Part shown: piece after piece, positions 34,391 through 43,111 of the stretch
Layout: every line of letters starts with the position of its first letter
Numbering within the stretch: the first letter of the stretch is position 1
NCBI GenBank assembly: GCA_963691885.1
Contig: OY829843.1
Span: forward strand, 4,774,001-4,838,000
DNA length: 64,000 bases
Origin: G963691885 sp963691885
GTDB lineage: Bacteria; Pseudomonadota; Alphaproteobacteria; UBA8366; Aestuariispiraceae
Reading direction: 5' to 3'
Translations under genes and position numbers: made by a program
The notes under the pieces: model-generated
Told to the model about the DNA's origin: nothing
Database searches by the model: none
The model's input: only the letters and a program-made list of their open reading frames with translations

Positions 34391-34411
34391 GTGAATAAGT
34401 AGTGCATAAGT
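34391..34411 (+). repeat. Arm-type repeat pair, GTGMATAAGT type (left)
   Basis: GTGAATAAGT and GTGCATAAGT are spaced by one base (11-bp pitch), 46 bp inside the guaA-end repeat at 34331. The same two decamers, in reversed order, lie at 36364-36384, 39 bp inside the guaA gene end. This is the geometry expected of integrase arm sites at the two ends of one element. Confidence 0.6.
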
Positions 34412-34497
34412 ATTTCATATCTTCCCCATTATTACCATCACTTATTGAAAAGCAATAGTTACAGTACTTTAACAGGTGCATAGGAAAAATTCACCTA

Positions 34498-34641
34498 CTA
34501 ACTGCATAGGTATAATATGAGAGCTATTGAAAGCCAAAATACCAGGTTTGAGCTTACCTTATTTTTTGGAGGTGTTAAGCAATAGATGAGGTCAGCTGTT
34601 GCTTCTTCTAAACTTATATCTTCACTGCTTTGCTTTTTCAT
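34498..34641 (-). CDS. Small open frame in the guaA island
   Basis: This 47-residue open frame starts at ATG 34641 and overlaps the end of the fragment at 34622-34731. It has an acidic helix (SSEDISLEEATADLI) followed by a hydrophobic C-terminal stretch (VFWLSIALILYL). It is similar in position to small genes that follow integrases, but I cannot match it to a family. Support is limited to start overlap and composition. Confidence 0.25.
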   Translation of the reverse strand: MKKQSSEDISLEEATADLIYCLTPPKNKVSSNLVFWLSIALILYLCS

Positions 34642-34731
34642 TTTCTGCAATCTTTGTGTACAGCTTTAAGGTAGATTTTTTTGTTTCTTTTAATTGCTTT
34701 GAGTTTTGAAGATTACGCTCCAACCATTCTT
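34622..34731 (-). pseudogene. Open-frame remnant beside the second IS3 element
   Basis: About 35 residues (EWLERNLQNSK ... LKLYTKIAENEKAKQ) run from the IS boundary at 34731 to a stop at 34622. They may be the far end of the integrase gene that the IS interrupts, but they are too few to supply the catalytic domain of a tyrosine recombinase, so more of the gene was lost. The amino-acid make-up (Lys/Glu/Gln-rich, AT-rich codons) matches the N-terminal fragment at 35950-36275. Confidence 0.35.
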
Positions 34732-34765
34732 TGACCTGCCCCTCCCGATTGGTCCGGGTTGAATG

Positions 34766-35572
34766 TTAGTGCATGGTTGGTTTTAGGTCTATCGGCACGA
34801 CTACCTCCGGAGCTGGAGGGCGATGTCCCAAGGCACTATGGGGTCGTTTGGTATTATTGTGCTTTCTCCATTCTTCGATGACCACCTGTGCTTCTTTCAG
34901 TGAGTAGAATATTTCCCCGTTGAGCAGTTCGTCTCTGAACCGGGCATTGAAGCTTTCGCAGTAGCCGTTTTCCCAGGGAGACCCTGGTTCAATGTAGACT
35001 GTGCTGGCACCAACGGCGTTGATCCATTTTCTGACCGCTTTGGCAACAAACTCCGGCCCATTGTCAGATCTGATATATCTGGGAATGCCCCGTAAGATGA
35101 AGAGATCGGTCAGAACATTGATCACGTCAGTCGAGTTGAGCTTTCGTCTGACACGGATCGACAGACATTCACGGCTGTATTCATCCAGGATATTGAGCAT
35201 CCTGAATGCTCTTCCATCTTCTGTTCGGTGATGTACGAAATCGTATGACCAAACATAATCGGTGTGCTGAGGTCGCAGACGAACACACGATCCATCATTC
35301 AGCCAAAGCCGTCTTCTCTTCGGTTGCTTCATGGGAACCTTCAACCCTTCGCGTCGCCATAACCGCTCGACCCTCTTGTCATTGATTTGCCAGCCACTGT
35401 CTCTCAACAGCGCAGCAATCCGACGATAGCCATATCGCCCGTACTGACGGGTCAGTTCGACCATATCGGCTATCAGACGCTCTTCATCATCACGACACTT
35501 GGGAACGTGCCGTTGTGTGGAACGGTGTTGCCCCAGAACAGCGCAAACACGACGTTCAGACACAGGCATCAT
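34766..35572 (-). CDS. IS3-family transposase OrfB
   Basis: This 268-residue integrase-core half of the transposase has HTH_21 (YGRYGYRRIAALLRDSGWQ), then catalytic motifs VWSYDFVHH (Asp), YIRSDNGPEF (Asp) and the PGSPWENGYCESFNARFRDE region with the Glu. It finishes with LGHRPPAPEVV. All three acidic residues are present. The natural product is probably an OrfAB fusion: the frame is open upstream of ATG 35572 and meets orfA by a -1 shift near AAACTTTTAA at its end. Confidence 0.9.
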   Translation of the reverse strand: MMPVSERRVCAVLGQHRSTQRHVPKCRDDEERLIADMVELTRQYGRYGYRRIAALLRDSGWQINDKRVERLWRREGLKVPMKQPKRRRLWLNDGSCVRLRPQHTDYVWSYDFVHHRTEDGRAFRMLNILDEYSRECLSIRVRRKLNSTDVINVLTDLFILRGIPRYIRSDNGPEFVAKAVRKWINAVGASTVYIEPGSPWENGYCESFNARFRDELLNGEIFYSLKEAQVVIEEWRKHNNTKRPHSALGHRPPAPEVVVPIDLKPTMH

Positions 35573-35613
35573 GTTCCGAAGATGATCAATACAGGCACGA
35601 CGGCGCGAAGGGC

Positions 35614-35892
35614 TTAAAAGTTTCCCTTCGCAGCTTCCTTCAGTATCAACTTATCGAGGGTTAGATCCGAGACTGCACGACGTAGTCGCTCATTCTCCTG
35701 CTGCAAACGCTTCAACTCGCGAACCTGATCAGTTCCCATACCACCATATTGCTTCCGCCAGCGATAATACGTCTGCTCAACAATCCCTATCGACCGTATC
35801 GCATCAAGGCGGCTCTGGCCTTGGCCGACCAAAACGTCAACTTGGCGCAACTTCGCTACGATCTCTTCGGGCTTATGCTTGTAACTGGCCAT
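35614..35892 (-). CDS. IS3-family transposase OrfA
   Basis: This 92-residue DNA-binding half has an HTH (QSRLDAIRSIGIVEQTYYRW) and the coiled helix LKRLQQENERLRRAVSDL with LDKLILKEA. It ends AAKGNF-stop next to the shift site into orfB. The start MASYKHKPEEIVAKLRQ is canonical for this IS subgroup. Confidence 0.88.
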   Translation of the reverse strand: MASYKHKPEEIVAKLRQVDVLVGQGQSRLDAIRSIGIVEQTYYRWRKQYGGMGTDQVRELKRLQQENERLRRAVSDLTLDKLILKEAAKGNF

Positions 35893-35949
35893 CCATGATC
35901 CTCCGTTTTCTTAACTATAGCGGTGGACCAATTCAGTGGGGGAGGGTCA

Positions 35950-36275
35950 TTTAGGTGAGATCCTATAGCTATAAATCGACCTTCAACAATATCTGTACCA
36001 ACACCTTTTCTTCTATAATCTAAATATTTCTGTACAGCTTCTTTTGTCGATATTGAGTGATACTTTATACCCTTTTGCAAATCAGCCATAACTTCAATAA
36101 ATTGCTGTTCACCTCTAATTCTAGCTTCTGCTTTGTTTTTAGTTTTTAGGCTTCTGAGCAAGTACTTGTTTTCAGTATCAAGCCATATACGAAAGTACCA
36201 CATTCCATGTCTACTAGTCATAATACTAGCGCCATGTCTGCCATCAAATAACTTCTCTTTTTGTACTTTAGCCAT
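35950..36275 (-). pseudogene. N-terminal part of a guaA-site tyrosine integrase
   Basis: About 108 residues from ATG 36275 show an arm-binding region (KVQKEKLFDGRHGASIMTSR, then WYFRIWLDTENKYLLRSLKTKN) and the beginning of a core-binding SAM-like domain (KEAVQKYLDYRRKG). The IS3 element cuts the frame at 35949, so the catalytic domain with its Arg-His-Arg-Tyr residues is absent. The gene starts 148 bp from the 3' end of guaA and points away from it, the classic layout of an island whose integrase targets guaA. It is AT-rich. The fusion open into the IS is an artefact. Confidence 0.7.
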
Positions 36276-36363
36276 TGCTATGATCTGTAATAGTTTGTCA
36301 ACTTTCTAAGTATTTGTATGAAGCTAACAAAAAAATCTAATAAAATCAATACAATTTTTCAAA

Positions 36364-36384
36364 GTGCATAAGTGGTGAATAAGT
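36364..36384 (+). repeat. Arm-type repeat pair, GTGMATAAGT type (right)
   Basis: GTGCATAAGT and GTGAATAAGT are separated by one base. They match the pair at 34391-34411 with the two decamers in reversed order. They lie between the integrase start and the guaA end. Confidence 0.6.
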
Positions 36385-36422
36385 AATATCTCGTTATAAA
36401 TCAATAACTTAGATTAGTGTTT

Positions 36423-36437
36423 CTACTCCCACTCGAT
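36423..36437 (-). repeat. guaA 3' end, attachment site (att copy 3)
   Basis: This is the real end of guaA (I-E-W-E-stop) and the reference for the repeats at 33780 and 34331. Genomic islands that integrate at the guaA 3' end are well known and restore the reading frame on insertion. Confidence 0.65.
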
Positions 36438-37973
36438 CGTGCCGGGGGGTTTGCTGGTGATGTCGTAGACAACGCGGTTGATGCCGCGGACCTCGTTGAT
36501 AATGCGCGTTGCGACCTGGGACAGGAAGGCATGTTCGAACGGGTAGGAATCCGCTGTCATGCCGTCGGTGGAGGTCACCGCCCTTAATGCACAAACGTAG
36601 TCATAGGTGCGCTGGTCCCCCATCACGCCAACAGTTTTAACCGGAAGCAGCACGGCGAAAGCCTGCCAGATTTCGTCATAGAGCCCCGCCTTGCGGATCG
36701 CGTCCAGATAGACCGCATCGGCCTTGCGCAGAATATCCGCCTTCTCCGCCGTGATATCACCCGGAATGCGAATGGCCAGACCCGGTCCCGGGAAGGGGTG
36801 GCGTCCGACCAGAAGTTCTGACAGGCCCAATTCGCGGCCCAGCACGCGCACCTCATCCTTAAAGAGTTCGCGCAGTGGCTCCACCAGTTTCATCTTCATC
36901 CGTTCGGGCAAGCCGCCGACATTATGGTGGGACTTGATTGTAACCGACGGGCCACCGTGGAACGACACGCTCTCAATCACATCCGGGTAAAGCGTTCCCT
37001 GCGCCAGAAAATCCGCACCGCCAATTTTTTCCGCCTCTTCTTCGAAAACATCGATGAAAAGACCGCCGATGATCTTGCGCTTCTGTTCCGGATCCGTGAC
37101 CCCGGCGAGTTTGCCAAGGAACAGATCGCTGGCGTTGCGATGGACGAGCGGGATGTTGTAATGGTCGCGAAAGACCTGAACGACCTGTTCGGCCTCGCCC
37201 TGTCTCAATAACCCATGATCGACGAAGATGCAGGTCAGCTGGTCCCCGATCGCTTCGTGGATGAGGACGGCGGCGACAGAGGAGTCTACGCCACCCGACA
37301 GACCACAGATAACACGCTTGTCGCCAACCTGTTCACGGATCTTTGCAACTTCCTGGGATCGAAAGGCCGCCATGGTCCAACTGCCAGAACAGCCCGCGAC
37401 ACGATGGATAAAGTTGTGGATCAGGGCCGTTCCATGAGGAGTATGGGCAACTTCCGGGTGGAACTGCACCGCATAGAATTTGCGCTCATCATCAGCAATC
37501 GCCGCATAGGGTGCCCCCTCACTGCGCCCGACAATCCGAAAGCCTTCTGGCAGTTGCGTCACACGATCCCCATGGCTCATCCAGACCGTTTCTGTCGACC
37601 CTTTCTCCCACACACCGTGGAACAGGTCGCAATCATCGACGATCTCCACCTCGGCCCGACCGAATTCCTGATGATCCGACGCTTCGACCTTGCCATCCAG
37701 CTGTTCGCAGAGTGTCTGCTGCCCATAACAGATTGCGAGGATTGGCAGCCCCATCTCAAACACACCATCAGGTGCGCGGGGCGTATCCGAATGGGTCACG
37801 CTGTTCGGGCCCCCGGAGAAGACCAATCCCTGGGGATCGAACGCCTTGATGCTGTCTTCCGTCACTTTGTTGAACGGGTGGATCTCGCAATAAACGCCCC
37901 CTTCCCGCACCCGTCGTGCAATCAACTGTGTCACCTGGCTGCCAAAGTCGATGATGAGGATGCGGTCGGTCAT
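36423..37973 (-). CDS. guaA: GMP synthase (glutamine-hydrolysing)
   Basis: This 516-residue enzyme of purine synthesis converts XMP, ATP and glutamine to GMP. The N-terminal class I glutamine amidotransferase carries Cys in LAICYGQQ and the His-Glu pair in FHPEVAHT. The ATP-pyrophosphatase domain carries the PP-loop LSGGVDSSVAA, and the C-terminal dimerisation domain ends KPPGTIEWE. Length and all motifs are complete. It lies downstream of guaB and rsmB on the same strand. Its 3' end is the insertion point of the accessory island that begins immediately after it. Confidence 0.98.
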   Translation of the reverse strand: MTDRILIIDFGSQVTQLIARRVREGGVYCEIHPFNKVTEDSIKAFDPQGLVFSGGPNSVTHSDTPRAPDGVFEMGLPILAICYGQQTLCEQLDGKVEASDHQEFGRAEVEIVDDCDLFHGVWEKGSTETVWMSHGDRVTQLPEGFRIVGRSEGAPYAAIADDERKFYAVQFHPEVAHTPHGTALIHNFIHRVAGCSGSWTMAAFRSQEVAKIREQVGDKRVICGLSGGVDSSVAAVLIHEAIGDQLTCIFVDHGLLRQGEAEQVVQVFRDHYNIPLVHRNASDLFLGKLAGVTDPEQKRKIIGGLFIDVFEEEAEKIGGADFLAQGTLYPDVIESVSFHGGPSVTIKSHHNVGGLPERMKMKLVEPLRELFKDEVRVLGRELGLSELLVGRHPFPGPGLAIRIPGDITAEKADILRKADAVYLDAIRKAGLYDEIWQAFAVLLPVKTVGVMGDQRTYDYVCALRAVTSTDGMTADSYPFEHAFLSQVATRIINEVRGINRVVYDITSKPPGTIEWE

Positions 37974-38004
37974 TTATTTCTCCTTGCCGTGGTCAGAACA
38001 CAGG

Positions 38005-39333
38005 TCACAATTTTCGGCCCAGTACAGCGACAAAGAACCCGTCGGTTCCGTGGTCCCTGGGATTCAAGCTCAGCATATCGCCCTCAACGGGCGGGTCCGT
38101 CTGCAAGACATCGCGCCAGACATCGCCAATCGGATGCAGGAAAAAGTCGTCGCGACGGGACAGAAATGCGTGCACCTGATCTTCGTTTTCGGACGGCATC
38201 AGGGAACAGGTGATATAGATGAGGCGCCCCCCTGGCGACACAAGGCGGGAGGCTGAATCCATAATCTCGCCCTGCAGCGCCATCAGCTCTTTCAGCGCAG
38301 CCTCATCCATTTTCCATTTCTGGTCCGGGTTGCGACGCCAGGTCCCCGAACCGGTGCAGGGGACATCGATCAGCACCCGGTCAAAGCCACCGTCAAAGCG
38401 CCCCGCTCTGCGTTTCACCCATTTGTCACGGGCGGAACTGAGGACGCGGCGCTCCACGATAAAGGATCCGGCACGTTTCAAACGGTCGCCCGCCCGGGCC
38501 AGCCGACGTTCAGATGTGTCACAGGCGATGATCCGACCGGTATTGCCCATGGCCCCCGCAATCGCGAGCGTCTTGCCACCCGCGCCTGCGCAAAAATCCA
38601 CAACCTTGTGTCCTGGCTTTGCGTCAACGAGTAGAGACGCGATTTGAGACCCCTCATCCTGAATCTCGATCATGCCTTCACGATAGGCACGGGTTCCGGT
38701 CAGCGGACGCCGCTTCTTGAGGCGCAAACCAAGCGGTGAAAACCCGCTTTCAACGGCAAAGATGCCCTCTTCTTCCAGCGCCAGTCTTGCATCGCTCCGC
38801 AACGCCTTCAGCGCGTTTGTGCGCACATCGACAGGGGCTTCACCCGCCAATGCATGGGCAATCTGGTGCCAGTCATCGCCGAATCTTGTCTTTAAACCCT
38901 CGATGGCCCATACCGGTAAATTCGCAGCCGCTTCCTCCGGCAGATGCGACGCGTCACCTTTCGCATCCCGCCGTTCGATCAGGCGGCCAACAACTGCCTT
39001 CTCTTTGTTATTCAGAGGCGGGGGTGCGTAATCGCCATCATCTGACAATGCGGTAATCTGTTCGATGGTTTGAGGCCCCGAAAGGGCAAGCCAGGCATAG
39101 GCCCTTGAACGGGCGGAAACTGTCAGTTCGGCATCCTCAAGATACCAGTCCAGTTCCGCGCGGCGACGCAAGACGCCATAAACGATTTCAGCGATTCCGG
39201 CGCGGTCCTTTGACCCGGCATAACGGCGGCTTCTATACCCGTCCGCAAGCACAGAATCCGCAGGTTTACCCGGCTCGGATTCCACTGCTTCCAAAAGTTC
39301 GATTGCAGTTTGCAGGCGGGCACCAATACGCAT
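38005..39333 (-). CDS. rsmB: RsmB-family RNA m5C methyltransferase
   Basis: This 442-residue RNA cytosine-5 methyltransferase of the RsmB/NOP2 group, probably acting on 16S rRNA, has an N-terminal NusB-like domain (about 1-130). The Rossmann domain has VVDFCAGAGGKTLAIA (SAM site), the first Cys in IDVPCTGSGTWRRNP, and the catalytic Cys in YITCSLMPSENEDQV. It lies 32 bp upstream of guaA and downstream of guaB, a gene order I associate with Rhodospirillales-type genomes. The split of two catalytic cysteines is as expected. Confidence 0.9.
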   Translation of the reverse strand: MRIGARLQTAIELLEAVESEPGKPADSVLADGYRSRRYAGSKDRAGIAEIVYGVLRRRAELDWYLEDAELTVSARSRAYAWLALSGPQTIEQITALSDDGDYAPPPLNNKEKAVVGRLIERRDAKGDASHLPEEAAANLPVWAIEGLKTRFGDDWHQIAHALAGEAPVDVRTNALKALRSDARLALEEEGIFAVESGFSPLGLRLKKRRPLTGTRAYREGMIEIQDEGSQIASLLVDAKPGHKVVDFCAGAGGKTLAIAGAMGNTGRIIACDTSERRLARAGDRLKRAGSFIVERRVLSSARDKWVKRRAGRFDGGFDRVLIDVPCTGSGTWRRNPDQKWKMDEAALKELMALQGEIMDSASRLVSPGGRLIYITCSLMPSENEDQVHAFLSRRDDFFLHPIGDVWRDVLQTDPPVEGDMLSLNPRDHGTDGFFVAVLGRKL

Positions 39334-39368
39334 ATGGCGGTTTCATTTCCTGTTGGTCAGTTACCCGA

Positions 39369-40862
39369 CTAGTTTTCCAGCCGGTAGTTCGAAGATTCCT
39401 TGGTTACTGTAATGTCGTGAACATGACTTTCACGCAGGCCCGCACCGGTCATCTGACGGAACACACAGTTTTCCTGCATCTCCTTGATGGATGCGTTCCC
39501 GGTATAGCCCATGGCGGCCTTCAATCCCCCGATCAATTGATGGATGACGTCAGAGGATGGGCCCTTATAAGGGACACGCCCCTCCACCCCTTCCGGTACG
39601 TATTTGTTGCTCTCGTTAACCTCTTCCTGGAAATAGCGATCTGCAGATCCCCTGGCCATGGCACCAGCCGATCCCATGCCACGATAGGACTTGTACGACC
39701 GTCCCTGATAGAGGAAAACCTCCCCGGGACTTTCATCGGTTCCGGCCAGAAGTGATCCGACCATCACGCAATCCGCACCGGCGGCAATCGATTTTGCGAT
39801 ATCACCGGAGAATTTGATCCCGCCATCAGCAATTGCGGGAACCCCAGCCTCGCGACAAACAGCGGCTGATTCAACAATCGCAGAGAATTGCGGAACACCA
39901 ACCCCGGCGACAATGCGTGTCGTACAAATAGACCCTGGACCGATGCCGATCTTAACAGCATCCGCACCCGCGTCGATCAGTGCCCTAGCGCCATCCGGCG
40001 TTGCGATATTGCCGGCAACCACCTGCGCGTAGTTCGACAAACGCTTTACGGCACCGACCTGTTCAAGAACCCCTTGGGAATGACCATGGGCGGTATCCAC
40101 CACGATCACGTCGCAGCCCTCTTCCAAGAGTGCTTCGGCGCGGGCGATACCTTCTGCGCCGGTACCGGTCGCGGCCGCAACGCGCAACCTGCCCTTTTCG
40201 TCCTTGCAGGCATTCGGGAAGGTTCTGGATTTTTCAATATCCTTCACCGTGATCAGGCCGACGCAGCGCCGCTCATCATCAACGACCAGGAGCTTTTCAA
40301 TCCGGTTCTGGTGGAGCAGGCGCTTTGCCTCATCACGGCTAACCCCTTCTTTCACGGTGACCAGGCCACGCTTGGTCATCAATTCACGCACCGGTGTGTC
40401 CGGATCATCTGCAAAACGCACATCGCGATTGGTCAGAATACCAGCGAGCTTGCCGCTGCGCTTCGAGACGACGGGGATCCCGTGGATGCCATGCCGCTCC
40501 ATAATCGAGAGCGCATCGGCCAGTGTTTGATCTGGGTTAATGGTAATCGGGTTCACCACCATGCCGGATTCAAACCGTTTCACCTGGCGCACATCAGCCG
40601 CCTGCCGTTCTATCGAGAGGTTCTTGTGGATCACACCAATGCCCCCATGCTGAGCCATCGCAATCGCGAGGCGCCCCTCCGTCACAGTATCCATGGCCGC
40701 AGAGATCATCGGGATGCCAAGCTGAACATCGCGTGTGAAATTGGTGACGGTGGACGTGTCCTTTGGCAGAACCTGAGAGAAACCGGGCTGCAGCAAGACG
40801 TCATCAAAGGCATAGGCCATCGCAAAATTTTTGCCAGTTTCAAACGCCGTGTCGCTTGCCAT
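39369..40862 (-). CDS. guaB: IMP dehydrogenase
   Basis: This 497-residue NAD-dependent enzyme makes XMP from IMP, the first step to guanine nucleotides. The TIM barrel carries the active-site Cys loop GPGSICTTR and the glycine-rich ADGGIKFSGD. Two CBS domains (about 105-225) are inserted as usual. The flap region ends ...EGVEGRVPYKG. ATG 40862 or 40865 is preferred because GGAGAG lies a few bases upstream; ATG 40874 is too close to the preceding signal. It is expressed with rsmB and guaA. Confidence 0.97.
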   Translation of the reverse strand: MASDTAFETGKNFAMAYAFDDVLLQPGFSQVLPKDTSTVTNFTRDVQLGIPMISAAMDTVTEGRLAIAMAQHGGIGVIHKNLSIERQAADVRQVKRFESGMVVNPITINPDQTLADALSIMERHGIHGIPVVSKRSGKLAGILTNRDVRFADDPDTPVRELMTKRGLVTVKEGVSRDEAKRLLHQNRIEKLLVVDDERRCVGLITVKDIEKSRTFPNACKDEKGRLRVAAATGTGAEGIARAEALLEEGCDVIVVDTAHGHSQGVLEQVGAVKRLSNYAQVVAGNIATPDGARALIDAGADAVKIGIGPGSICTTRIVAGVGVPQFSAIVESAAVCREAGVPAIADGGIKFSGDIAKSIAAGADCVMVGSLLAGTDESPGEVFLYQGRSYKSYRGMGSAGAMARGSADRYFQEEVNESNKYVPEGVEGRVPYKGPSSDVIHQLIGGLKAAMGYTGNASIKEMQENCVFRQMTGAGLRESHVHDITVTKESSNYRLEN

Positions 40863-41075
40863 CATTCTCTCCATCGCTCAGTTGACCGGGACAATAGAGC
40901 AGATTCAACCCAAAACAAGCAGGAAATTCAGGAAGGGCGTGCAAATTGAGCGGTTTTTTTACCCGTTTTCCCAAACAGCCTGCAAACAGGAGGTAAAACT
41001 GGGTGAATTTTAGCGGTCACGATGCAAATGTAGGGTCAATTCTCTCGTTTCAGACGAAACCACCCGCCAAACGTG

Positions 41076-41870
41076 CTATTGCACTGGTTCTTCTGTTCCG
41101 TCGCTGCGGGCTTGTTTAAGGCCCAGCGCCAGGACATAGGTCTCCGCCGACCCCTTCCGGCTCGACGGCGGCTTGTAATGCGCAACTCTGCGGAAATTTT
41201 TCTTCAAGGACACAAGGAGATCACCCTCAGCGCCGCCGCTGAAGACCTTGGCAACGAAGCAACCATCCTTGTTCAGAACATCCAGCGCGAAGTCCAGCGA
41301 GGCCTCTGCAAGACCAATGATCCGCAAATGATCAGTCTGCGCATGCCCAGTGCTGCTGGCCGCCATATCGGTCAGTACCACGTCGGCACGTCGCCCCAAA
41401 AGCGACATCAGATGGTCCGGAGTATCATCGGCCATGAAATCCGCCTGAAAAATGGTCGCGCCCGGCACCTGTTCCGCTTCCAGAAGGTCGACGCCAACGA
41501 CGACGCCCCCTCCTTTAGTGCCAGCACCAACCCGATCCACAGCAATTTGCGTCCATCCCCCCGGTGCGCATCCAAGGTCAATGACGGCCTGTCCCCGCTC
41601 CAGAAACTGATAGCGATCGTCCAGTTCAATCAGTTTGAATGCGGCCCGACTTCTGAAACCCCGACGCTGCGCCTCCGCAACATAAGGATCATTCAATTGT
41701 CTGTTCAGCCATCGGGCGGAGGAGTTTGTACGGCGTTTGGCCGTCTTGACCTTCACCGTTTCAGGCCGCGCACCACCGAGCGTTGTTGCAGCCCCGCGCT
41801 TGCCCTTGCTGGATCCCGCCTTTGTACGCCCGCTGCCACCGCGATTGCGGTTTCCGGGTCTACGCGCCAT
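41076..41870 (-). CDS. rlmE: 23S rRNA 2'-O-methyltransferase RlmE (FtsJ)
   Basis: This 264-residue SAM-dependent enzyme 2'-O-methylates U2552 of 23S rRNA. The motif DLGCAPGGWTQIA binds SAM, and DMAASSTGHAQTDHLR contains the catalytic Asp. It has a long basic N-terminal tail rich in Arg, Lys and Gly (about 50 residues) that is longer than E. coli RlmE (209 residues) and common in alphaproteobacteria. ATG 41870 is chosen; it overlaps the end of the ppx/gppA gene by 11 bp. Confidence 0.93.
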   Translation of the reverse strand: MARRPGNRNRGGSGRTKAGSSKGKRGAATTLGGARPETVKVKTAKRRTNSSARWLNRQLNDPYVAEAQRRGFRSRAAFKLIELDDRYQFLERGQAVIDLGCAPGGWTQIAVDRVGAGTKGGGVVVGVDLLEAEQVPGATIFQADFMADDTPDHLMSLLGRRADVVLTDMAASSTGHAQTDHLRIIGLAEASLDFALDVLNKDGCFVAKVFSGGAEGDLLVSLKKNFRRVAHYKPPSSRKGSAETYVLALGLKQARSDGTEEPVQ

Positions 41871-42960
41871 GGGCCCTGACACCAAGGGCACTCGGTTCCA
41901 TCAATTCAAGCAAAATACCCTCTCTCAATCCGCGATCCGCGACTCTCAGACGACCAACAGGCCAGCAGTGACAGATCGCGTCCAGAATTGCGCAACCTGC
42001 CAGCATAAGATCGGCGCGGTTATGGCCGATACAGGGCTGGGCAGCAAGCTGGGCCGGCCCCAATTCCCGAAGATAAGAGGTCAGAGAGGTAATCCGGTCA
42101 AAATCCATGAGGATCCCGTCGACACGACTGCGAATATAACGTTCCAGACCTAGTTCCATTCCGGCGAGGGTGGTGACCGTGCCGGATGTACCGATCATCT
42201 GTACCCGTCCCGCGCTGACGAAAGGGTCGATACCGTTTGCGTCAGAAAATTCGGCAATCTCGGCAGCGATTTTGGCGACACAATCATCGTATACTTTCGG
42301 TGCGGACAAATGCCCCTCATACCGCTCAGTCAGAGAGACGACACCCTTACCTATTGAATGCAGAGCCAGAATTTCCGGTTCCGGACCGTCAACACGCAAC
42401 CAGATCACCTGGGTTGATCCCCCGCCAATATCAAAGATCAACGCGTGTTCCTGTTCGCGGTTGAGCAGGGGTGCACAGCCTTTCACCGCCAGGCGTGCCT
42501 CCTCATCAGGCTGAATCACCTCAATCCGAATACCGGTTTCCGCTGCCACGCGATCGACAAACAGGTCGGAATTACTGGCAAAACGACAGGCCGCGGTAGC
42601 GACCGCCCTGGATCCGCTGATTTCATAGGAATCAAGCTTCTGCACACAGATCTGTAGCGCTTTGATGACACGGTCCATGGCCTGCTCATTCAGCCTGCCA
42701 GTATCAATAACGCCCTGTCCGAGCCGGACATTTCGCGCGAAAGAGTCAATAACAGAAAACCCGCTGTCCTGCGGTCTGGCGATCAGCAAGCGGCAACTGG
42801 ACGTACCGACATCAATCGCCCCGAAGGCCGGTTCAGGGGAAACAGACCTGGCGCGCGGAACTTCACCGTCCTGCACCTGATCCTGTATGTCCCCGAATTC
42901 CACGACCAATTCCCTTTTGCTGACGATGCTTTTTCGCATCTTGGGCCAAGTATCGCACAT
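41860..42960 (-). CDS. Ppx/GppA-family phosphatase
   Basis: This is an exopolyphosphatase or pppGpp phosphohydrolase of the ASKHA fold. GAIDVGTSSCRLLIARP is the phosphate-1 motif and DIGGGSTQVIWLR the phosphate-2 motif, with a clear adenosine-type region later. It lacks the C-terminal HD domain of full-length Ppx, as expected for the short alphaproteobacterial form (about 350-375 residues). The start is uncertain: ATG 42960, ATG 42939 or TTG 42984. It is the first gene of the rlmE-guaB-rsmB-guaA strand block, and its stop overlaps rlmE. Confidence 0.88.
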   Translation of the reverse strand: MCDTWPKMRKSIVSKRELVVEFGDIQDQVQDGEVPRARSVSPEPAFGAIDVGTSSCRLLIARPQDSGFSVIDSFARNVRLGQGVIDTGRLNEQAMDRVIKALQICVQKLDSYEISGSRAVATAACRFASNSDLFVDRVAAETGIRIEVIQPDEEARLAVKGCAPLLNREQEHALIFDIGGGSTQVIWLRVDGPEPEILALHSIGKGVVSLTERYEGHLSAPKVYDDCVAKIAAEIAEFSDANGIDPFVSAGRVQMIGTSGTVTTLAGMELGLERYIRSRVDGILMDFDRITSLTSYLRELGPAQLAAQPCIGHNRADLMLAGCAILDAICHCWPVGRLRVADRGLREGILLELMEPSALGVRAHGA

Positions 42961-43050
42961 CTCTCCGCGCCAGCAAGGCAACAAACGACAAATCTGTCCA
43001 AAATGAGCGCCAAGCGCCCACTGACAAACCGTATTTTACGATGAGACGAC

Positions 43051-43079
43051 TTGACCCTGCCGATGAGCTTGGATAGAAA
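43051..43079 (+). promoter_or_regulatory. Candidate promoter of the tRNA-Gln gene
   Basis: TTGACC at 43051 could be a -35 element. GGATAGAAA at 43071-43079 could hold a -10 element at 15-17 bp spacing. It lies 33-61 bp upstream of the tRNA. The match is moderate and based on general sigma-70 rules. Confidence 0.35.
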
Positions 43080-43111
43080 CCGCGCCGAACGTTCAGTGAT
43101 GATCTTGTTAC

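Larger units (their letters stand above)
34732..35949 (-). mobile_element. Second IS3-family element, apparently intact
   Basis: This element of about 1.2 kb opens at 34732 with TGACCTGCCCCTCCCGATTGG and ends at 35949; its complement begins TGACCCTCCCCCACTGAATTGG. These are imperfect terminal repeats of the IS407/IS2-like kind. It carries orfA and orfB on the minus strand, both open. It is inserted in an integrase gene; only about two bases could be a target duplication. It differs in sequence from the first IS3 element. Confidence 0.8.

Noticed and set aside
35856..36275. 139-residue open frame joining integrase N-terminus to further residues
   Set aside because: The part below 35950 is translated IS end, not integrase; only 35950-36275 is kept.
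33146..36422. CRISPR array in the AT-rich region
   Set aside because: The short repeats are pairs without regular spacers and no cas gene is present.
39888..40949. 353-codon frame opposite guaB
   Set aside because: Antisense shadow of a highly conserved gene.
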